A DNA stretch of 64,000 nt from CAYQJL01 sp964612295. GTDB taxonomy: Bacteria > Eisenbacteria > RBG-16-71-46 > CAIMUX01 > WJJG01. The notes beneath the pieces are model-generated. The model made no database searches. It was not told the origin of the DNA and saw nothing but the letters and a program-made list of their open reading frames with translations. Below are positions 29,074-38,688 of this stretch, one piece after another; within the stretch, counting starts at the first letter, position 1, and each line of letters starts with the position of its first letter. The translations under genes were made by a program, and so were the position numbers. Location: the NCBI GenBank assembly GCA_964612295.1, contig CAZTDY010000007.1, forward strand, positions 1-64,000, written 5' to 3'.

Positions 29074-29669
29074 TCGCTGTCCCCCGCCAGGCTGCGGATT
29101 CTCTCCTGGGGCGAGATCAGGGAGGTCAAGCGAACGCCGAAGTGTTCTTCGATCACCACGACCTCGCCGCGCGCCACCAGAACCCCGTTGACCAGGATAT
29201 CCACCGGTTCGCTGGCCAGCCGGTTCAGCTCCACGATCGATCCGGGGCTGAAGTCGAGAATATCTTTGACCTGAACGTTGTTGCGTCCCAACTCGACCGT
29301 GACCGGCAGTTTGACGTCCATCAGCAGATCGATGTTCGCCCCACCGTCGGATCCACCCGGCGCCTCGAGCTGACCGAACTCGACCGGCTGCGCCTCGGCC
29401 TGGGCCTCGGCCTCCGGCTCCAGGGCGCGTGCGGCCGACCCGTCGAATGCTTCCGGTCCAACGCCCTCCGGCGTCCCGGACGCGACCTCGGCCTCTCCCG
29501 CACCGGCGGCGGCTTCAGCGCCTGTGGTCTCGTCGGGCGCATCCCCGGCGGCTGCCTCTTCGCCACCCGACTCTGCCTTGAGCGCGTCTTGGGCGTCGTC
29601 GGAGTCGAAGAGATTGTCGATCTCGTCCTTACTCATCGCCCGTTTCGGCTCTTGGGGATCCCCCATCAT
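29070..29669 (-). CDS. fliN: Flagellar motor switch protein FliN
   Basis: C-ring protein of 199 residues. The last ~85 residues are the SpoA domain (LLMDVKLPVTVELGRNNVQV, then GSIVELNRLASEPVDILVNG). The first ~110 residues are Ala/Glu-rich low complexity with an initial MSKDEIDNLFDSDD resembling the FliM/FliY CheY-binding start. The ATG at 29669 is chosen for its AGGAGAGG ribosome site; a later ATG at 29636 would begin exactly at MSKDEIDN but lacks one. The gene overlaps the end of fliM. Confidence 0.93.
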   Translation of the reverse strand: MMGDPQEPKRAMSKDEIDNLFDSDDAQDALKAESGGEEAAAGDAPDETTGAEAAAGAGEAEVASGTPEGVGPEAFDGSAARALEPEAEAQAEAQPVEFGQLEAPGGSDGGANIDLLMDVKLPVTVELGRNNVQVKDILDFSPGSIVELNRLASEPVDILVNGVLVARGEVVVIEEHFGVRLTSLISPQERIRSLAGDSE

Positions 29670-30720
29670 TCGCCTCTCCTCCTTCATCCAATTCGGTGGC
29701 GGATTCCTCCGCCAATTGCGCTACCCGGCCCAAAACCTGAACGGCCAGCTTCCGGCCCGATTGGCCGGCCCGGCCAAAGAACTTGTGCTTGGCTCCGACG
29801 TCGATATGCACCGGCTCTTCGATCGCGGTCTCCAAACGGACGACGTCACCCCGTTTGAGATGGATGAACTCACCAATCGTCAGTTGACCGTGGCCCAACC
29901 TGACGGTGATCGGAACCGCGCCCTCCTCGAGTCCGTCGGCCAGCCACTCGGCTCCCTTCTCGGTCTTGCGCGGGCGGATGGCCCGGAACGAGTAGGCCCC
30001 TGCGCTCACCTTGGTGAGCATCGACTCGAGCGAGACGAAGGGGTAGCAGTAGGTGAGCGTGCCGTTGATCGTCTGCGTTTTCAGTTCCAGCGTGACCAGC
30101 ACGACCGTTTCCGGGTCCGGAAGCAGCTTGAGCATGCTCGGCTGCTTCTCGAACGACTCGAGTTCGGGTCTGATCTCGGCGATCTCACCCCACACCGAAC
30201 CCAGCACCTCCAATGACTGGGACGCGACCTGCGAGAGAATGGTCTCCTCCAGATGAGTCAGCTCTCGTACGCGGTCCACCGCTGATCCCTGTCCTCCCAG
30301 CAAACGATCCACGATCGAGAGGGCCATGGTCTGGTTCATCTCTATGGCCCCGGACCCGTGCAACGGCTCCATCGTGAATGGGAAAAGACAGGTCGATTCG
30401 GGGAGGCTCTGCACCCATTCCCCGTACGTGAGTTGCTCCACCGAGAGGATGTCCATCTCCACCATCGTCCGCAGGTACCCCGACAACCGTCCGACGAGTC
30501 GGGTGGCATAGGTCTCATGCAGCGTTTCCAGGAAACGAAGCTGGTCTTTCGAGATCCGGTTCGGACGCCGGAAGTCGAAGACCGCCACGCTGCGGTCCTG
30601 CAGCGGCGTCTCTTTCTTTTCTGGTTCCGGTTCGGGTTCTGCTTCTGCGCTTCCTTCGTCGTCATCCGAGAAGGAATTCAGCAGAGCATCAACCTCATCT
30701 TGAGAGAGAATATTCGCCAC
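29629..30720 (-). CDS. fliM: Flagellar motor switch protein FliM
   Basis: A 363-residue C-ring protein linking CheY-P binding to rotation switching. The N-terminal LSQDEVDALLNSF is the CheY-binding peptide, followed by an acidic linker, the CheC-like middle domain (about 60-250, RPNRISKDQLRFLETLHETY at its start) and a C-terminal SpoA-like domain (PITVRLGHGQLTIGEFIHL). Placed between fliL and fliN as usual. Confidence 0.97.
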   Translation of the reverse strand: MANILSQDEVDALLNSFSDDDEGSAEAEPEPEPEKKETPLQDRSVAVFDFRRPNRISKDQLRFLETLHETYATRLVGRLSGYLRTMVEMDILSVEQLTYGEWVQSLPESTCLFPFTMEPLHGSGAIEMNQTMALSIVDRLLGGQGSAVDRVRELTHLEETILSQVASQSLEVLGSVWGEIAEIRPELESFEKQPSMLKLLPDPETVVLVTLELKTQTINGTLTYCYPFVSLESMLTKVSAGAYSFRAIRPRKTEKGAEWLADGLEEGAVPITVRLGHGQLTIGEFIHLKRGDVVRLETAIEEPVHIDVGAKHKFFGRAGQSGRKLAVQVLGRVAQLAEESATELDEGGEANDGGSPRAETGDE

Positions 30721-30729
30721 GCTTCAACC

Positions 30730-31299
30730 TCACTGCAAAACGTAGTCGGTAAAGTACAGGTTCGAGATCTTGCCGCCCGCAAGGTTGGCATTGATCTCGT
30801 CGATACAGGTCAATCGGATCTCTTCCCGCACGGTCGGGTCGCTGAGCTCGTCAATCGTGCGTGAGGAGAACTTGCGAATGAGCAGATCCCGGATCTGGGC
30901 GCTGCGGGTGGTCAACTCGGCCACGACGCCGGCCCCCGTTTCGGCCTCCAGAGCCACACCCAACCTCAGAAACCGCTTCCCGCGGCTCCCCGCCGGGTTG
31001 AGCACGAGATCGTCGATCACGTAGTGCTCGCCGGGCATCTCCGTCACCGGCGGGACGTCGGCGTCGCTGGCGGTCCCCGCCACGCTGATCGTCTCGACCG
31101 GTCCGACGGCAGGGCCGATGACATCGGTCACCAGGTAGAACGCCCCCGCGGTCATCCCCCCCAGCACCAGAATGCCGATCCCCATCCGCACCAGCGCATC
31201 CGGCACCAGAAGCGAGCCGAGGATCGAGCCGCCGCCTTCGGCGGATGCCGCGGCTTCGGGCGCCTGTTCTTGCTTGGGTTCTTCTTCCCGCGCTGCCAT
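30730..31299 (-). CDS. fliL: Flagellar basal body-associated protein FliL
   Basis: A 189-residue stator-associated membrane protein. An acidic/Gln-rich cytoplasmic N-terminus (1-32) precedes one transmembrane helix (about 38-60). The periplasmic FliL domain follows, with YVIDDLVLNPAGSRGKRFLR and a C-terminal DEINANLAGGKISNLYFTDY reading. The ATG at 31299 has GGGAG five bases upstream. No motA, motB or flbD gene lies between flgE and fliL, although that is their common place. Confidence 0.93.
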   Translation of the reverse strand: MAAREEEPKQEQAPEAAASAEGGGSILGSLLVPDALVRMGIGILVLGGMTAGAFYLVTDVIGPAVGPVETISVAGTASDADVPPVTEMPGEHYVIDDLVLNPAGSRGKRFLRLGVALEAETGAGVVAELTTRSAQIRDLLIRKFSSRTIDELSDPTVREEIRLTCIDEINANLAGGKISNLYFTDYVLQ

Positions 31300-31427
31300 C
31301 TCTACTCCCGCCTCCTGTCCATCCTCTCCTACCCTCGCTGGGCCGCCGCGCACCCCCCTGCGTCAAGGAGTCGCTCGCAGGGGGGCCGCGGACTTAGGAA
31401 TCCGGACGGACCAGTCGTTCACTCGCC

Positions 31428-33128
31428 CTATCGTTTGATATTGATGAGCTCCGTGAGGACCTCATCGGTTGCCGTGATCACCCGCGCGTTGGCCTGGAAG
31501 CCACGCTGGGCCACGATCATGTCGGTGAACTCCTGCGCGAGGTCGACGTTGGCCTGTTCCAGCGCGCCAGGAGAAAGGATCGAGCCGATGCCTTCACCGG
31601 AAGCGCCGATCGTCGGCGGTCCGGAGTTCGGGCTCTCGATGTAAGCATTGGCATTGATCTTGGTGAGACCGGTCGGGTTGGTGAACTCCGCGATGGCGAT
31701 CTGGCTGATCGGCCGGATGACACCGTTCGAGAACACGCCCATGACACGGCCGGCTTCATCGATCGTGAACTGGGTGAAGGTTCCCTTGCTGTAGCCGTTC
31801 TGCGAGCTCTCGAGACTCTGCGTGCCGCGCAGCATGGTCAGCCCGTCGAACGAGCCGCGGGTCCCCCCGGTGAGCTCCATCCGCAGAACGCCTTCGGCTC
31901 CCGTCTGAGGAGAGATCGTGAGTGCAGTCGGCACCGAGGTCCCGGTTGCATCGTAAACGAGCGCGTCGAGCGAACCGTCGGCCCGGAAGGCGACGCGACC
32001 GCTGCCGCCCTGCAGAACCGGGGTCTCACCATCGTCGACCTCAGCCTCCCAAGTGAACTCGTTGAGTCCCTCGAGGCGCGAGAAGGTGAACTTGACCGTG
32101 TGGTCGAAGCCGAGTTCGTCGTAGACCGTGATCTCCTCGAAGAACTGCCCGGCGTCGCGCGCATCTTCGATGTCACTGAAGGCGAGTGCGGCACTGAAGG
32201 TCCCGCGGGCCTCGCCGGTCGAGTCGCTGGCCGAGAGGGTCAGCGTCTGGATCTCGGCCGCGGTGCCCATCTGATCGGGAGTCTCCGCGTATAGGCGGCC
32301 GTCATCACCCACGGACACTGTGATACCAGACACGCCTTCGACCGAGTTCAGGGTCTCCGTCATCTGGGTCGCCAGATCAGCCAAGGTCGTCCCGGCGGCA
32401 ACCTCTATGCTGCTGCTGACGGTCTCACCACCCACGACGGCACCGAAGTAGATCGTGTCGCCTGCTTCGGTCAGGGTGCCAATGCCGCTATCGGACTGGC
32501 GCATGTCGATGAGGGCGGTCGCTTCGGTGACCGCATCACCCATTGTGTCGTACAGCACGGAGCTCCGCATGTGGGAACCGACCGGCTGCGAATCGGCATC
32601 CAGGTTTCCGCTCAGGACGACCGTGTCGGTCGAGTGGGCCGGCTCCACGTCCTTCAGCGGCAGATAGATGTTCGAGACGCCGGTCTCGAAGGTCCCCAAC
32701 TCCTGATCGTAGGCGTATCCTTGGAGAATGTTTCCACTCCCCGGGCTGACCAGCCGACCCAACGCGTCGGCCTGGAACGAGCCGTCCCGGGTGTAGATCC
32801 GCATCTCTCCATCACTGAGGACGAAGAGGCCCTGTCCTTCGATGGCGAGATCGGTGTTGATCCCGGTCATCATCAGGCTTCCCTGTGTGTACATCTGGGA
32901 GACACTGCTTCCCAGAGCACCGGTACCCACCTGAAGCGCGTTTGTACCACCCGACACGTCGGTCGGGGCGGTTGCGGATTGTTGCACCTGTCCGAGGGTT
33001 TCCTCGAAGTTCACACGGCCTGCTTTGAAGCCCACCGTGTTCACGTTGGCGATGTTGTTTCCGATCACATCCATACGGAGCATATTCCCCGCTAGACCGG
33101 ACACCGCCGAGTAGAGCGAACGCATCAT
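31428..33128 (-). CDS. flgE: Flagellar hook protein FlgE
   Basis: A 566-residue hook protein. The N-terminal rod motif MMRSLYSAVSGLAGNMLRMD with NNIANVNTVGFK, and the C-terminal SNVDLAQEFTDMIVAQRGFQ-like segment (here ANVDLAQEFTDMIVAQRGFQ), are diagnostic. The middle is longer than in E. coli FlgE (about 400) and carries surface domains D1-D2 and probably more. AGGAGGG lies ahead of the ATG at 33128. It directly follows flgD. Confidence 0.96.
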   Translation of the reverse strand: MMRSLYSAVSGLAGNMLRMDVIGNNIANVNTVGFKAGRVNFEETLGQVQQSATAPTDVSGGTNALQVGTGALGSSVSQMYTQGSLMMTGINTDLAIEGQGLFVLSDGEMRIYTRDGSFQADALGRLVSPGSGNILQGYAYDQELGTFETGVSNIYLPLKDVEPAHSTDTVVLSGNLDADSQPVGSHMRSSVLYDTMGDAVTEATALIDMRQSDSGIGTLTEAGDTIYFGAVVGGETVSSSIEVAAGTTLADLATQMTETLNSVEGVSGITVSVGDDGRLYAETPDQMGTAAEIQTLTLSASDSTGEARGTFSAALAFSDIEDARDAGQFFEEITVYDELGFDHTVKFTFSRLEGLNEFTWEAEVDDGETPVLQGGSGRVAFRADGSLDALVYDATGTSVPTALTISPQTGAEGVLRMELTGGTRGSFDGLTMLRGTQSLESSQNGYSKGTFTQFTIDEAGRVMGVFSNGVIRPISQIAIAEFTNPTGLTKINANAYIESPNSGPPTIGASGEGIGSILSPGALEQANVDLAQEFTDMIVAQRGFQANARVITATDEVLTELINIKR

Positions 33129-33208
33129 GGCTTGAAGCCCTCCTTTGTTCCGTCCGTCCTTTAGCCCAAAAAGTCCGAACGCCATCCTGGGCGTTCAGAC
33201 CGGATTCC

Positions 33209-33997
33209 CTATCCTTCGTCCACCACGTCGCCGTACACCTCCCGCCCCTCGCCGGTCGGGTCGTCATCCCCGCCGTCCGGTTCATCCACGGGGCCGGAGT
33301 TGTCGCCCGGCGGCAACACCGGGCTCGGGTTGTTCGTGCCCAGGCCGAGGACCTCGAGGAGCGTCCCCACCGGCACCCGGGTGCCCGCGATCGTCAAGAA
33401 CGCGGCGCCCTGTTCGTACACCACACTCTCCACGACGCCGGAGACGAGCGGGTAGGCGGTCATCTGCCGGCCGTCGATGTCGGCGGCCTCGACCGCAATG
33501 CTGAAGGCCCCGCCGTCGACCGGCCGGCCGTTCGCGTCGAGTCCGTCCCAGGCGATCGTGTGCGAACCGGCCGAGACGTTTTGCATGTGAAGCGTCCGCA
33601 CGACGCGCCCCGCTTCATTGGTGATGTCGATCGAGACGTTGGCCGCCTGATGCTCGAGCAGAACGCCGACCCTGCCGGATCCCCCATCGGGGATCTCGAA
33701 GCTGTCGGAGGCGACCACGACTTCCCGGCCCACCAGCGAGGCGGCCATGCTGTTGTTCATCGATTGGATGAGCATGCTCTGGTTGGTGAAGGCCGTGTTC
33801 AGATTCGACATCTGCTCCAGCGAGCTGAACTGCGCGAGCTGAGCGACGAACTCCGTGTTGTCCATCGGATCGAGCGGGTTCTGGTACCGCAGCTGGGTCA
33901 CGAGGAGGTTCAGGAAGTCCTCCTTGCCCAGCGTCGAATCGATCGCCTCGCTCATATAGGACGTGTCGTAGGTTCCGGTAACGCTCGTGACGTCCAT
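33209..33997 (-). CDS. flgD: Hook assembly scaffolding protein FlgD
   Basis: A 262-residue hook cap protein. The N-terminal part has the FlgD signature LGKEDFLNLLVTQLRYQNPL followed by NTEFVAQLAQFSSLEQM. The middle (about 100-185) is the FlgD Ig-like/tudor module with GRVVRTL and TIAWDGLDANGRPVDGG. After that comes a Pro/Asp-rich 60-residue tail, longer than usual. The same Ig module ends the two secreted proteins at 370-945 and 51053-52709. It lies between fliK and flgE. Confidence 0.95.
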   Translation of the reverse strand: MDVTSVTGTYDTSYMSEAIDSTLGKEDFLNLLVTQLRYQNPLDPMDNTEFVAQLAQFSSLEQMSNLNTAFTNQSMLIQSMNNSMAASLVGREVVVASDSFEIPDGGSGRVGVLLEHQAANVSIDITNEAGRVVRTLHMQNVSAGSHTIAWDGLDANGRPVDGGAFSIAVEAADIDGRQMTAYPLVSGVVESVVYEQGAAFLTIAGTRVPVGTLLEVLGLGTNNPSPVLPPGDNSGPVDEPDGGDDDPTGEGREVYGDVVDEG

Positions 33998-34033
33998 GAT
34001 CTCTCTTGCCTCCTTCCGCGTGCCCCCTGGCGG

Positions 34034-37000
34034 CTACGCGGTCACATCCAATGCCAGTGGGTTGGCCGGGCGCCGTCCACGGCTCTCGGTATCGTCTTGG
34101 GCCGCACCTCGCTCACGGGGTGCGCGGTCGCTGCGATCGTTGTCCTCGCGGCCTGAGGTCTGCTGCCCGGTGCGGCGGGCGTCGGCGTCGAGCCCGTCGA
34201 AGGAGGGCAGACTGCTGGTCCAGTTCGCCTGATCGGTGACCTGCGCCGGAGCGGCCGACCGTCCGGCTGCCGATTCGACCACGATGCGGTCGATGGCCAG
34301 GCCCTGGCGGTTCAGTCGTTCCCGAATCATCTCCGCCCCTTCGCGGAGCAGTCCCTCGACCTCGGGCAGTTCGGCGATGAGTCGCGCCGTCAGTTGCGGT
34401 CCATCCTCTTTCAGACTGATCCGCATCCGCCCCAGGCCGGGGGGGTCCAAGGTGATCGTCGTCTCGCGGGTTCCGCCCCGTGAAGCCACCCGCAAGTGGT
34501 AGGCCGCCTGCGCGGCGACGTGTGCCGCCCGCGGGCTCAGGGCCTGCACGGTCTCGGTGGCGGCACGCACCTCGACGACCGAATCGACCCGATTCAGCGG
34601 TGGCGGTGTCACGCCGTCCGGACGGGCCACATGCGCCGGTGCCTGGGCCGCCCTTGCGGGGGCCGCCTGAGGAGAGGGGCGAGACGGGAACTCATCCGTG
34701 AGTTCATTGTCCGGCCGCCACAAGGAAACCCCTTCGGACCCCTCGTTCCCTGGCCGGGCGGCTGCTTCCCCTCGAGGAAGGCCGTGGTCGCCTCGTCCCC
34801 TCTCCCCACGCGGCCGCACGGGATCGGCCGGTGTGCTCAAATCCTGGCGAGGCAGTTCGGGGGCTTCTCCCCGTTCGGGCGACGGGTTGACTGCGCCCTG
34901 CGCCTCGGTTTCGCGTCCGGTTTCGTTCGTCGTCCTGAGCCACCAGGCCCGCCCCGGAGCCTGCACCTCCCGGCGAGCAACCGGAGCGATCTGCTCGGGC
35001 GGCTCGGGAGCTGCGGCCTGCTTGGGTTCGATGACCACCCTGGTGTCCTTGGACGGACGCTCAGCATCTCCGGCCGGCTGCACATCGCGGCTCACGGTCG
35101 GGGCCTCGCGGAGTGGCCTGAGATCGCCCGTTGCAGGCGCNNNNNNNNNNNNNNNNNNNNNNNNNNNNNNNNNNNNNNNNNNNNNNNNNNNNNNNNNNNN
35201 NNNNNNNNNNNNNNNNNNNNNNNNNNNNNNNNNNNNNNNNGGTCTCACGAACCGGCCTGAGATCACGGGGTGCAGGCGCGGTCTCACGAACCGGCCTGAG
35301 ATCACGGGGTGCAGGCGCGGTCTCACGAACCGGCGCGGCCGGGACGGGCCTGGGCCCCACCCGAGGCACTCGAGGCTCACTCGAGAGCTTGTTTTCCAGA
35401 TGTGCTCCGTCTTTCCGAGGAGGCTGCGCCGCGTGCGCAGAATCGACCAGTTGCCGAAGCGGCGAAGCCAGCTCACGCCCAGCAGGCAGGTCGCGGCTGA
35501 CGGGCACGGGAGCTTCGGCCTGCGGGGGCCGCGCTGCCGATACTGGCTGGGCCGCCGGCCGACTGGGGGGGGCGGGCTGCTGAGGAGCGGCGGTCTGTGC
35601 ACTCGGCGCGGGACCCATTGGCCGGATACGCTGCGCTGCCTGCGCGTTCCGCTCGAGAACCGGCCGCCGGGAAAGGTCACGCGGCAGGGCGTCCTTCGGC
35701 GGGTCAACCGGAGCTTCTTGGGTGCTCGCCCTGTTTGCGACCGGCGTAGTTTCCGTCGTGAAACTGGCCAGCCGACTCTCTGAAACAACCTGGCGTGCGT
35801 CGCCTTCCCCCGGCTTGCTCAAGGGCATCCGGACGGGGTCGGACGCGCGCTCAGGCGCGATGGACTTCGCAGTAGGTCGCGCCGGAGCAGCCGGGTTGCG
35901 CTCAACGGCCGGCCTCCCAACTTCCACCTCGGAGTTCGGCACAGCCTGGGCTGGAACGGGCGCCTTCGCGGGCGCCGCCGATTCGAGCTTGAGCGTTGCG
36001 GCCTCGCGGGGCGGATCGGTCCGGACCACTTCAGCGACCGGTGCGCTTGGACGAGGACCGGCAGGCTGAATCCGCGGTTCCTGGGACGTGCTTGGCGCCG
36101 GGCGAGTGACGGCCTCGCGGAGGATCGTCGGCTTCGCATTCGCCCCCGTCTTGGGCTCCGCGGCGAACGCCTGCACCGGAACCTCGCGGCGGATCACCCG
36201 CGTGGTCTCCGATTCGGTGGCTTCGGCCTGACGGAGAACCCGGAACGGTTGGGCCGCCGGAATGCGGACCTTCCGATTCGCGGCCCGATCCAATCCTGCC
36301 ACCGGATCCGGCGAGGACTGAGACGACGCCGGCTGGGGGGGCTGAGGCGCGCGAGCGATTGGTTCAGCCGATCGCGGCGCGGCCGGGGCAGATTGCTCCT
36401 GAGCCGCGGGGGTCTCCGCCGCGGGCTGAAGCGGGACCTCGGACCGGCTGGGGGCAACCGGCTGGCTTTGCAGTTTGGGTTGGGCGTCCGGGGTCCGAAC
36501 CGTCTCCCCTCTTGGGGCGGCGGCTTCTGCGGAGACCGGTGCGCCTGGCTTGGTCGGCTCGGGGACCACGGCCTTCGCAGGGGGCGTCACGGCCGCCTGT
36601 GCCGGAGGCGCGACGGGACGCGCCGTGGCCGGCTTCACCGTGCTCTGCTGCGGAATCGTGGTGGAGCGTGGGGCCTCCGCAAGAGGCTTCTCAGGGGTTG
36701 CGGGCGACGGCTTCGCCGGGTGGGCCGCAGCCTCAGGCTGCCCCTTGGCTTGAGCTGCCGGGGCCTCGGGCAGAGGATCGGCCTTTGGCGGAACCGGGGC
36801 CGGGGAGACCGCCTTCTCGGCCTGGGCCGTCTGAGCGGGGACCGGCTTCTGTTCGGCCGACTCGGGGGTCACGACGACCGCGGCGGGATCGGCTGTCGGG
36901 GTCGGCGCAACGGTGAGCGGTGCCGGAACCGTCCGCGCAACCGGCCGCCCGGCCGCGCGCCCTTGTCTGGAGCGAGGATCGATGGAGTTCTGCTCATTTT

Positions 37001-37490
37001 CGGGCGCCGCTTCCCCGCCTCTCTCTGGTGCAGGGGTGTCCAGGGTGCCCAAGAGCCCCAGCCCCATGATGAGCGGCGGGCTGGCTTCGTTTTCGGCCGG
37101 CAGGTCAGAGGCCGGGGTGGTCGTCTCGCAGTCAATTTCGGTAACCGCCGCGGGGACCGCATCCGTCTCCTGCTCATCGGGGGGCGGCTCTCCCTGGCTG
37201 GATACGATGTCGATACGATCCGGCTGGCCAGCCGTGGCGACGGGGTTCGCCTGAGCAGGGGGCAATGGAGGATTGAGATCCAGGCGGGGGGTGAGTTCCG
37301 GCGAAACAGGATCGGGCTGACCTTCGGGATTCGCAACCAGTGGCAGGGCCTGCTTTGCGCGCAACGTCAGCGAGGCCACCTCTTCGTAGAGTCCCTCGGG
37401 CGTCGCTGAAACGCGGACGGTCCCCTCGCCTCCCTCCATGAGGGGCGACTCGGTGTGCGCAGGCACGAATAGCGCCGGAGTGAACTGCAT
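34034..37490 (-). CDS. fliK: Flagellar hook-length control protein FliK (interrupted by assembly gap)
   Basis: One long gene split by the N run at 35141-35240. The N-terminal part (37490 down to 35241) is an extended Pro/Ala/Glu-rich low-complexity chain, as expected of the molecular-ruler region. The C-terminal part (35140 down to 34034) holds the Flg_hook domain, with TITLDPPGLGRMRISL and AEMIRERLNRQGLAIDRIVV. The two halves share the same frame of a 13-residue repeat (APAPRDLRPVRET) on both sides of the gap. With the nominal 100 N the frame appears broken, but real missing sequence in multiples of 39 bases restores it. The total exceeds 1,100 residues, large for FliK. Confidence 0.85.
35102..35334 (-). 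repeat. 39-bp in-frame tandem repeat in fliK
   Basis: Two identical 39-bp units at 35241-35279 and 35280-35318, a partial third from 35319, and a diverged unit at 35102-35140 on the other side of the gap. Each unit encodes 13 residues, APAPRDLRPVRET. The gap begins and ends at a unit boundary. The copy number in the real genome is unknown. Confidence 0.9.
35141..35240. other. Assembly gap (100 N)
   Basis: Exactly 100 unknown bases, the usual placeholder for a scaffold gap of unknown length. It falls inside the fliK tandem repeat, which is the likely cause of the break. Confidence 0.99.
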
Positions 37491-37495
37491 CGCGG

Positions 37496-38161
37496 TTACC
37501 TCTCTCCCAACCCAGGACTGATCTTCTCTGACGCCGGCGTGGTCTGTTCCTTGGTCAGACGCGCCACTCTCATCGGATCGACATAGGCCAGTATTTTCGC
37601 GGCCTGCCTGGTATTCAGCTTCGCGAGCACCTTCTGGAAGGTGACGTCATCGAGGTTGACCATCACCATCGCCGCCGATTGAGGCTTCATGCTCGAGTAG
37701 ATCTTCGCCAGATCCGCGGTCGCTTTCTCTGCGTCCGCCTCCGCGACGTCCCGCGCCTCCGTCATCTGCGTCGTTGCCTCCGCCATCAGGTCGATGCGCT
37801 CCTGGAGCCGCTGTTGTTCGATCCGCACCTGCTGCTTGAGGGCGCGCAGCGAATCGATCGCCGCCGGGGCGGATCCGACCTCCAGGGTGGCGTCCTCACC
37901 CGCCTGCACGGCGTCCGCCTTGGCCGGGGCGTCTTCCACGGTCACCGCCGTCGCCGCCCGATTGCGCAGCCGGGGCAGAATTCCGCGCTGAGCCACGCCC
38001 GTGGCGAAGAGCATGATCACCGTGAGAACGACAGCACAGGCGACGAAGACCGCAACCAACCCCAGGGGTCCGGCCGCACCCCTCTCCCGAGGAGCCCGCC
38101 AGGTCGCATCCCAGGCGCTCAACCAGCGCTGTTTGATGCCCGGCCGTGATTGCGTTCTCAT
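37496..38161 (-). CDS. MotE-like (MgtE N-terminal-domain) flagellar protein
   Basis: A 221-residue protein with one N-terminal transmembrane helix (about 31-54), a periplasmic coiled coil (about 100-150) and a C-terminal MgtE intracellular-N-like domain: LAKIYSSMKPQSAAMVMVNL, then VLAKLNTRQAAKILAYVDP. This matches MotE, the periplasmic chaperone of the stator protein MotC in rhizobia, and related proteins found between fliJ and fliK in many phyla. The gene is placed exactly there. Its partner here is not known, since no mot genes are in the window. Confidence 0.85.
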   Translation of the reverse strand: MRTQSRPGIKQRWLSAWDATWRAPRERGAAGPLGLVAVFVACAVVLTVIMLFATGVAQRGILPRLRNRAATAVTVEDAPAKADAVQAGEDATLEVGSAPAAIDSLRALKQQVRIEQQRLQERIDLMAEATTQMTEARDVAEADAEKATADLAKIYSSMKPQSAAMVMVNLDDVTFQKVLAKLNTRQAAKILAYVDPMRVARLTKEQTTPASEKISPGLGER

Positions 38162-38184
38162 ATCCGGTTCCCTCGTCCTCGGCC

Positions 38185-38631
38185 CTAGGCCGCTTCCTTC
38201 GCCCGTTCATGGCCGACGGTCGCCGCCTCGTCGGTCACCTGGTTCTCGTCTCGCAGCACGTCCTTGACGAACTCTAAGTACCGGCGCTCGCGCAGACGCT
38301 CGAGTGCCTTGCGTTCCAGCCGGGCCTTCAAGAGTTCCTGGCGATCCTGCTCGACCACCGTGATCCACTGTTCGATTCGCTCGAGCGTTTCATCTCTTTG
38401 CCGGCGCAGCTCGCCGACGTATTGCTCCTCCCGCAGCAGACCGGAAACATCCAGCACTCCTTCGCGAGAAGAAGCCGTAGCCGTACTGGTCATCTCTTGC
38501 TCGAGCCGCATCATGCGATCCTCCTGTGCCCGCTTGGCTGCCTCGCTTCGCGCCAACGCTAGTCCGGCGGCGTCGACCCGCGCTTGGCGGACCTTCTCCA
38601 AACCCGAGAGCGCAAAACGAAACTTCTTCAC
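38185..38631 (-). CDS. fliJ: Flagellar export chaperone/ATPase stalk FliJ
   Basis: A 148-residue coiled-coil protein that links FliI to FlhA. The GTG at 38631 is chosen because GGAGG lies four to five bases upstream and the product then starts VKKFRFALSGLEKVRQAR, the typical FliJ beginning. Almost the entire length is predicted helical. It follows fliI and precedes the motE-like gene. Confidence 0.9.
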   Translation of the reverse strand: MKKFRFALSGLEKVRQARVDAAGLALARSEAAKRAQEDRMMRLEQEMTSTATASSREGVLDVSGLLREEQYVGELRRQRDETLERIEQWITVVEQDRQELLKARLERKALERLRERRYLEFVKDVLRDENQVTDEAATVGHERAKEAA

Positions 38632-38688
38632 CCTTCCTCCAATCGCCGCTCCGAAGGGCTTGGTGTGCCCTGCAGACGGCAGCTCCAC

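Noticed and set aside
35061..35140. Reading the fliK N-terminal frame through the N run to a stop at 35061
   Set aside because: The extension is an artefact of the arbitrary 100-base gap length; the repeat phase shows the true frame continues into the Flg_hook domain.
35102..35334. Tandem repeats considered as a CRISPR array
   Set aside because: Units are contiguous without spacers and code in frame for a Pro-rich FliK segment.
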